Below are positions 59,701 through 64,000 of a DNA stretch of 64,000 nucleotides, in pieces. Positions within the stretch are counted from its first letter, which is position 1, and each line of letters opens with the position of its first letter. This DNA comes from Mytilus edulis (lineage: Eukaryota > Mollusca > Bivalvia > Mytilida > Mytilidae). The notes under the pieces were generated by a model that was not told the origin of the DNA, did not search any database, and saw only the letters and a list, made by a program, of their open reading frames with translations. Both the position numbers and the translations under genes were made by a program. The stretch is taken from positions 71,302,502 to 71,366,501 of the forward strand of contig NC_092350.1 in the NCBI RefSeq assembly GCF_963676685.1, read 5' to 3'.

Positions 59701-61087
59701 TTCTCGTTTCTTATATAGATAAAAAAAAACTTCTGTATAAAAGAAGATGTGGTATGATTACCAATGAAACAACTTTAAAATAAAAGGATCAAGTGATAAA
59801 CAAATTAACAGCTATAGATAACCGTACGGCCTTAAACAATACACAAAGTCCATGCCGCATAGTCAGCTATAAAATGTCCCGAAATATTAAATGTAAAACA
59901 TTTCAATAAGAAGACAACCGGTTTAATTAATGAACAACCAAAAACGAACGAACATAAATACGTTACACAGAATCAAACAATAACCACTGAAATATGGTCT
60001 CGATACTAAGGACATATACATATAATACAGAACATGTCCGACTTAAACATTTTTGCAGGCTCTCATTTTATGCCCTTAAAGCTTGATGTTAGGTGTGAGT
60101 CAAATATCAGCGTTAAATGCCGTAATTTGACCTATAATTGATACATTTTTATACATTATATCTTAGATTGAGAGTTGTTTACTTATTGGAAATACATATT
60201 TTTGTTTATTTTATATTAATATTACAAAAATATATTTCATTGATTGAAAAAGGTTTCATAGCTAACCCACTTGTCGCATTGGAAGGTTATATATTCACGG
60301 AATATAATGCATATAAAATAGATAAAGCATATTTACATTCTTGAATACTAATAATAGCAAAGTCGTTTTTTTTTGTTACACCAGGAAGACTTTCATAAAT
60401 GTTGTAGGGATTTGCCTTGCCTATACAGGCTTTAACGCTAACATGTTTAACCTAGCCACATTATGTATGTATGTGCCTGTCCCAAGTCAGAAGTTTGTAA
60501 TTCAGTGGTTGTCGTTTGTTTGTGATACATATTTGTTCTTCGATCATTTTTTTTTATATAGACAAGGCCGTAAGTTTTCTCGTTTTAATTGTTTAACATT
60601 GTCATAGCTGGGCATTTTATAGCTGACTATGTGGTATGGGCTTTGCTCAAGGTTGAAGGCCGTATTGCGACCTATAGTTGTTTATTTCGTTTCAGCAATC
60701 ATACCACATCTTCTTTTTTATATTTACTTAGAGTAATGGTTAACAAGGTATGTACAGTCATAATTCTATACTAAAACTGTTCAAGCTGATCAATTTTCAC
60801 AAAGTATCTAAAGATTGTTGCAAGTTTTTTTTTATTCAATTTGTTCCTAACTTTCTTTGTATCTGATGAAATGTTACTTTACTAGTACTTCTTATTTTTC
60901 AGGCTTGTTATCGTATCCTGTATCATCAAACAAAATATAAGTAAGACGTACCTCGAAATGAGGTTCTGCATCACTGCGTACTTTACATCTCAGGACGACT
61001 TTACTATTTTCTCCTATTCCAAAATTACTCATAGAAGGCCATATGAAGTCTAATCCCGTAACATTTGTGTCATCTAGATACAAATCA
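43770..61087 (-). CDS. Ig plus six-SRCR-domain protein, 14 exons in window (5' end beyond)
   Basis: Fourteen exons join in one frame, 837 residues plus stop: 61087-60952, 59399-59183, 57574-57424, 55265-55054, 54380-54227, 53581-53367, 52602-52452, 51594-51407, 50121-49980, 48073-47850, 46645-46504, 45981-45800, 44764-44605, 44010-43770. All have AG acceptors and GT donors; the weakest is GAAG|GTGTTT at 51407. The first two exons make one Ig domain, the rest six scavenger receptor cysteine-rich domains, each of two exons, with phase 1 between domains and phase 2 inside each. The last domain runs straight into the stop without a membrane helix, so the product is probably secreted. SRCR and Ig proteins in bivalves are often linked to pathogen or particle recognition; the binding role here is an inference. 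Several domains have lost the first conserved cysteine. The start codon and signal peptide lie to the right. Its last four exons have an inverted pseudogene copy at 33.65-37.5 kb. Confidence 0.88.
44310..44502 (-). repeat. ACGGCCTTCAACA repeat family (in intron)
   Basis: AAGGCCGTTAGTTTTTTCG through TTGTTGAAGGTCCTATG to CATTGGCAATTATACCACAT. Confidence 0.75.
44920..45065 (-). repeat. GTTTGACTGTCCC retroelement, diverged piece (in intron)
   Basis: CAAAGGTGTTCCGGGAAAG and CACATGTATTGCCCGTC align with 39045-39100 (CAGGTGCTCCGGAAGGGTAA, CACATGTGGCACCCGTC). Confidence 0.55.
45175..45350 (+). repeat. GTTTGACTGTCCCTTTGG retroelement 3' end (in intron)
   Basis: GGTGGGGTTCGTGTTGTTTA through ATGAGTTTGACTGTCCCTTT and ACGTCCCTCTTTTA. 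Confidence 0.75.
45620..45755 (+). repeat. GTTGTTGTCTCTTTGACACAT repeat family (in intron)
   Basis: CTGAAGGACGCCTCCGGGTG through TTGCATTGAAGACCTGTTGG to CACATTCCCCATTTCC. A shorter piece lies at 46295-46350, also intronic. Confidence 0.75.
45800..46645 (-). CDS. SRCR domain 5 (exons 46645-46504 and 45981-45800)
   Basis: First half: YDVQLYGGNSSNEGQLLVKY, TWTTVHSDHFS, AVVCRQLGF; His replaces the first conserved Cys (usual WGTVCDD). Second half: HGGEKFSKKSIYKNSPFW, LKCNGKEQNVGQC, FIKCYEESDPG. Confidence 0.87.
47850..50121 (-). CDS. SRCR domain 4 (exons 50121-49980 and 48073-47850)
   Basis: First half: VPEVKFRLEAGWNKD, YWGYVCGAYMGTSEASMFC, HMLGF, with the first Cys kept. Second half: HGGHIIIDTDNGRDGENY, NIECPWNSVDLNQCSE, IICDSHKRDLRLKCRSKPFPG. 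Confidence 0.87.
48754..48851. mobile_element. Inverted-repeat MITE in intron
   Basis: TATATACCATG...GTTAACATATTTAAACAAAC (48752-48797) is mirrored by GTTTAAATATGTTAA...ACATGGTATATA (48817-48851). Arms of about 38 bp with a short unpaired centre. Confidence 0.65.
49293..49415 (+). mobile_element. CAGTGGCGGATCCA element, one end clear
   Basis: CAGTGGCGGATCCAGGGGGC matches the left end of the 14507 element. The right end is not evident. Confidence 0.45.
49674..49740. repeat. Small hairpin
   Basis: AAAAAAAGGTGGAGCTTCA pairs with TGAAGCTCCGCCTTTTT across about 30 bases. Confidence 0.65.
50130..51400. other. Intron without recognised content
   Basis: Intron between SRCR3 and SRCR4; AT-rich, nothing identified. 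Confidence 0.5.
51407..52602 (-). CDS. SRCR domain 3 (exons 52602-52452 and 51594-51407)
   Basis: First half: SGEQIRLAGLNEEHEGRVEI, NNTWGTINDRWFGYPGANLF, CKMIGYQ; this is the closest to a classical SRCR start, yet Ile/Asn stand where the first Cys is expected. Second half: YGGVPIYDKYIPGQGPLW, YIECPLLANDLQDCEFDW, AVVKCRTEPVEG. The donor (GTGTTT) is weak, and the unspliced frame meets a stop three codons on. Confidence 0.85.
51780..51935 (+). repeat. GTTTGACTGTCCC retroelement 3' end (in intron)
   Basis: GAGAGCACCCCTATATTTTT then GGGGTTCGTGTTGCTTAGTC through GAGTTTTAATGTCCCTCTGG. Confidence 0.7.
53367..54380 (-). CDS. SRCR domain 2 (exons 54380-54227 and 53581-53367)
   Basis: First half: VPDVPVRLMIPGEDVKNL, GVVEVFLTDHWGFVLGIGQ, NALCKTLGFQ; Leu replaces the first Cys. 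Second half: YGGQSYKTTDILQSTSFG, NFSCSENASHLNECSDMEW, LSIRCWTYAEI. Confidence 0.87.
55054..57574 (-). CDS. SRCR domain 1 (exons 57574-57424 and 55265-55054)
   Basis: First half: LLTPIRLESYTEEGEGIIQI, NKWTYFYYYDFSVVKASLVC, RSLGYP; aromatic residues replace WGTVCDD. Second half: YGGVPRITYEESGIFRY, PMCINGISCLPNVTDIGQCN, KCYLAHVVGVTCRIEPVK. Most diverged of the six, but exon phases and the LVCRSLGYP/YGGVP junction are typical. Confidence 0.83.
55447..55782 (+). mobile_element. Retroelement 3' end with coding tail, plus strand (in intron)
   Basis: KSFLRRFYGRHHELIELFG and VSQIISGVFRTS are encoded at 55447-55552 and match the protein at 39179-39538. The 3' UTR follows: GTGACCTACCGAATAAGAC, AACACGATGGCTGCCACATG, GTTTGACTGTCCCTTTGATA. 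5'-truncated. Confidence 0.7.
56308..56345. repeat. Poly-C and poly-A run
   Basis: C-rich then A-rich low-complexity stretch. Confidence 0.8.
56505..56640 (+). repeat. ACGGCCTTCAACA repeat family (in intron)
   Basis: AAGAAGATGTGGACGATTGC through CTGTACGGCCTTCAACAATG. Confidence 0.75.
57165..57385. repeat. Two repeat pieces side by side (in intron)
   Basis: 57165-57215 is the reversed tail of the ACGGCCTTCAACA family (GCCCATTGGCACTCATACCA). 57240-57380 is a diverged GTTGTTGTCTCTTTGACACAT copy. Confidence 0.65.
57960..58065 (+). repeat. CGCCAGACGCGCGTTTCGTC repeat (in intron)
   Basis: ACGCCAGACGCGCGTTTCGT then CTACAAAAGACCCAGTGACG. Relatives at 61590-61720 and a fragment at 62715-62735. Confidence 0.7.
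58070..59180. other. Intron without recognised content
   Basis: Between the Ig domain and SRCR1; no exon seen. Confidence 0.45.
59183..61087 (-). CDS. Immunoglobulin domain (exons 61087-60952 and 59399-59183)
   Basis: The first exon encodes LYLDDTNVTGLDFIW, GENSKVVLRCKVRSDAEPHF with the B-strand Cys. The second begins WVKIDNSTS, giving the core Trp, and ends in KLVIQNTQVSDSGTYKCRVN, the F-strand D-x-G-x-Y-x-C signature, then RQYRVHVQ. The donor of the first exon is GAG|GTACGT and the acceptor of the second GGTAATTAG|TGGGTG. The first exon starts in phase 2, so at least one more exon must precede it. Confidence 0.85.
59740..60055 (+). repeat. ACGGCCTTCAACA repeat family (in intron)
   Basis: AAGAAGATGTGGTATGATTA through AACCGTACGGCCTTAAACAA and GCATAGTCAGCTATAAAATG. 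Confidence 0.75.
60390..60718 (-). repeat. ACGGCCTTCAACA repeat family, reverse (in intron)
   Basis: GTGCCTGTCCCAAGTCAGAA, GACAAGGCCGTAAGTTTTC, TGAAGGCCGTATTGCGACC, AATCATACCACATCTTC. Confidence 0.75.
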
Positions 61088-61194
61088 CTGTGTTATACCA
61101 TGTGTACCAATAAGCTAATTGTTTATTCTCTAGTTATATACGAGTAATTTCCGTCTTCCTTTTTCTCAGGCGATTTTCAGGACATTATTATGTC

Positions 61195-61375
61195 TATTTT
61201 GTTCACACATCGTTGTCAATACAATGAAATTTGATGTTACTGTCATACAACTGAGAGGTTTAGCTAGTTTAAAAACCAGGTAAAATCCACCGTTTTCTAC
61301 ATAAGAAAATGTCTGTACCAAGGCAGGAATATGACAGTTGTTATCCATTCGTTTGATATGTGTAAGTTTTTTTTA
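61195..61375 (+). repeat. tRNA-derived SINE
   Basis: ACAACTGAGAGGTTTAGC (A-box-like), AACCAGGTAAAATCCACC (B-box remnant), AGGCAGGAATATGACAGTTG. Relative of 32425-32595. Confidence 0.6.
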
Positions 61376-61584
61376 TTTCCCCGGAGTTTATTATTTTTTT
61401 GATCTTCCTTTTTTTATTTCAAAAGGTAGTTTAGGAATATACAAGGAATATACTTATTCATATTTTCAGATGAATCATGAAAAGCTACAGATAACATAAA
61501 CTGCATGTAAAACAAATCATTGTAGAAAATTCCGCAAGTTCATGTGTTAAGCCAGATGACTAATGTAGGTACAAGGAGTATAGT

Positions 61585-61725
61585 CTTATACGCCAGACGC
61601 GAATTTCGTCTACATAAGACTCATCAGTGATGCTTAGCTCAAAACAGTTAAATAGCCAGACAAGTACAAATATGATGAGCATAGAGGACCAAAACTAACA
61701 CATTATGTATACATTGAAAAGCAAA
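61585..61725 (+). repeat. CGCCAGACGCGCGTTTCGTC repeat
   Basis: ACGCCAGACGCGAATTTCGT then CTACATAAGACTCATCAGTG. Confidence 0.7.
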
Positions 61726-61729
61726 CTGA

Positions 61730-63380
61730 TGCCATTAGTTCAATACGCAAGCACGTTGCCGTATATTGGTACGTTTGTGAAACTGTCCAAATCAGTTGTT
61801 GTGTAAATTACTTTTTTGCTTTAAACAGCGGTAACTTCTTTTTTGACTGTTATCATATTTCCGTCTTATGTCTTCAATCGATTGCTCTAACTTGGCATAA
61901 AACCAAGATGACCTACCGTTGAGGTAGCTAGTATCGGAAAATAAAAAATAAAATAAAACCGGAGTCAAAGTTGGTTGTATGAAAATAGTTTAGGTGTCAG
62001 ACCTTCAATTGAAGTCCTTAGCTATTCAACAAGGTTTTGCAATATTCATATATGAATCCTCTATTACGAATAACGGCAAAAATCCTTCCAAAATGACGTT
62101 AAAGGAAATTTTTGTTAATGACGATAGAATTCAAACTTTTATTTAGAAGATTAAAAAAAATATATATTTTTTAGAATCACCTTATATTTCCCCCCAAAAT
62201 AACAATAACGATTAATGTTTGAAATCACGGTAAAACCATAACCAATTTGAACCGAAAGTTAGCCATGTTAAGTGAAATTCATTTCCTTATTAACTGTGAT
62301 CTATATAATGAACTTCAAAATGAACTTAACTCAACCATACCAGGCACAGAAACATTTTTATAACTACCACACTGTGAACAATTAATACAACTCCTAATTT
62401 ATTAACCAAGAAGAACAGCTAAATATATTTTTCAAGCATTTACAAAACGCATACAATTCATTTATGTAAATAATTGAATTTCAGGATTCTACCATGAAAT
62501 GATTTTATGATTTATTTTTTTAAGTGATTTATAGGTCGAAACGGGCCGGTTGTAAACACATTGTATTGAAAAATATTATTATTATACTGTATATATACGC
62601 AATGTCACTATAACAAATACATTTGTAATCATATTCGTTAGCTGAAGTTTCCCTTTGACGCCTGATGGTAAAGGACATTCTCTTTAGTTATCAAAGGTAC
62701 CAGGATTATAATTTAGTACGCCAGACGCGAGTTAAACTTCATATGAACTCAATGTATCCTGAATTGTTCATGTAGCACCTTTATACATGCCATTAAATAA
62801 CCCACGTTAAAAGTCTGGTAATAAAAAATTGCCTTTTGGAAAAACAAGTACTACTAAAAATAACCGCTGGTTTTCTGAAAATCTTAAATAAGTATACAAT
62901 ATACATGATATAGTGCTTTAAGTCTTAATTTTGAATGCAATATCAAAGACTAAATTTATTTTGGCTCAAAATAGTCCGATAATTTATCAAATATATTATT
63001 TACAGTATTTATATATATATGTATGTATATTATTATTATAATGACAGTACATTTTACAATGATATGATTAAGCTAATATCACTATACTTACAATTTCTTT
63101 CAGGAAGTTTATATACCTCATAAGAGTTTGTTTTGCACAAATAGCAACAAAATATTTGAACTATTAGGCATTGTGCACTGTAGCACATGATGCGCCGATA
63201 TCTTGATAAATTGTCTCCTTTTTATAAACTCTATCAAATGACAAATACTTCTTTTAAACAACTCTTATGTTATTAAAGTAATTACCATTTATGATCGGTA
63301 TTAACTTAAATCATATTCAATTGTTATTGAAATATTCAAAAGCCAATTTCAAAATAACTAATTTTCCAAAAAAATAAGAA
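61730..63380. other. Gene-free or intronic stretch
   Basis: AT-rich. (TA)n-like run at 63008-63032. No exon identified. Confidence 0.4.
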
Positions 63381-63385
63381 CTTAC

Positions 63386-63530
63386 AAGGACTGGGATAAG
63401 GTCATATTTAATCATTCCGTCATACTTCCTAAAACGTGATCGTAATTGGTTATGTTGACATTTCTTCCATTCTCGTCTACATGTTATAACAATTTTTAAA
63501 TGTTTCCATTTTATATAAAAGAACATTGAC
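63386..63530 (-). CDS. Possible further 5' exon of the SRCR gene
   Basis: An open stretch of 145 nt with the acceptor CCATAG before 63530 and the donor CTT|GTAAGT at 63386, encoding WKHLKIVITCRREWKKCQHN near its middle, which looks like the B-strand Cys region of an Ig domain. It ends in phase 0, but the exon at 61087 needs phase 2, so at least one exon would be missing between them. Only one frame is open. Confidence 0.3.
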
Positions 63531-63559
63531 CTATGGTGGTTTACTTTTATAAATTGTTA

Positions 63560-63608
63560 TTAGGATTGAGAGTTGTCTCATTGGCACTCATACCACATCT
63601 TCCAATAT
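63560..63608 (-). repeat. ACGGCCTTCAACA repeat family, tail
   Basis: GAGAGTTGTCTCATTGGCAC then TCATACCACATCTTC. Confidence 0.7.
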
Positions 63609-64000
63609 CTAATTAATATTTTGAGTTTGATTATCTAAATATGTTTCAATCCAATATTTGTTCTTAGTGTTTACACTCCAAGTTCTGTGTTAAATTTTAA
63701 GATTGAAAGACTCATTCGCATTTGTGCTAATCAGACAAGGCAATTTTACAAATGAATTCTTTTTTCTTAGAATTATGTTGACCAATTTACATTTGTATTA
63801 TTGTTATAGAATTTTTTTTTATTACATTAAGCATCTTATTTTAGCCATATGCACATTACGAATAGTGGTCAAATTAACAGGCAGAATAAATTTTACATAT
63901 TACGTAAGACTTAAGATCATGAAGATTAGAAATTAATTACTCATTTCACATCTTTTTTTTTCTATTTTCAAAACTATAATACAGGTGCAATTTGTATTCA

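Overview
This window looks like nuclear DNA of a bivalve mollusc, most likely a mussel (Mytilus-like). The evidence is AT-rich sequence, short exons with clean GT/AG splice sites, long introns, and many copies of repeat families that I recognise as bivalve-type: the GCTCACCTGGCCC repeat, the repeat with ACGGCCTTCAACA, and the AGAGGGGCATTAT repeat. The species call is an inference; no marker gene is present. No rRNA, true tRNA, CRISPR or bacterial-type operon was seen.

Layout. 22-2787 is a compact, apparently very young BEL/Pao-type LTR element on the minus strand. Its two 172-bp LTRs look identical, it has a 5-bp target duplication, and its intact Gag-protease ORF has no reverse transcriptase or integrase. 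It lies just upstream of a plus-strand terminal exon (3181-4119) of an unrecognised serine-rich gene. 5-28 kb is mostly intergenic or intronic repeat: foldback MITEs, SINE-like pieces, a 31-bp CRE-containing minisatellite, a 375-bp palindrome, and a 5'-truncated LINE nested in another repeat. It also holds the minus-strand last exon of a small tail-anchored protein gene (14021-14152) and a separate small acidic/basic ORF (13392-13604).

28476-30720 (plus) is a complete three-exon gene for a 132-residue, proline-rich, tail-anchored protein. Its last exon resembles the minus-strand exon at 14.1 kb in length, phase and membrane segment, so the two look like paralogues.

43770-61087 (minus) is the main gene: 14 consecutive, phase-consistent exons encoding one Ig domain followed by six divergent SRCR domains (837 residues in the window). 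Each SRCR domain is split over two exons with the same phase pattern. The protein ends in a stop right after the last SRCR domain with no membrane anchor, so it is probably a secreted recognition protein; the 5' end lies to the right of the Ig exons, probably outside the window. An inverted, decayed copy of its last four exons, with introns and 3' UTR, lies at 33.65-37.5 kb (plus strand) and carries stops and frameshifts.

The remaining sequence is dominated by short interspersed repeats. One SINE-like family (36.9, 38.9, 43.0, 44.9, 45.2, 51.8 and 55.6 kb) is shown by two longer copies to be the 3' end of a retroelement with a protein-coding tail.
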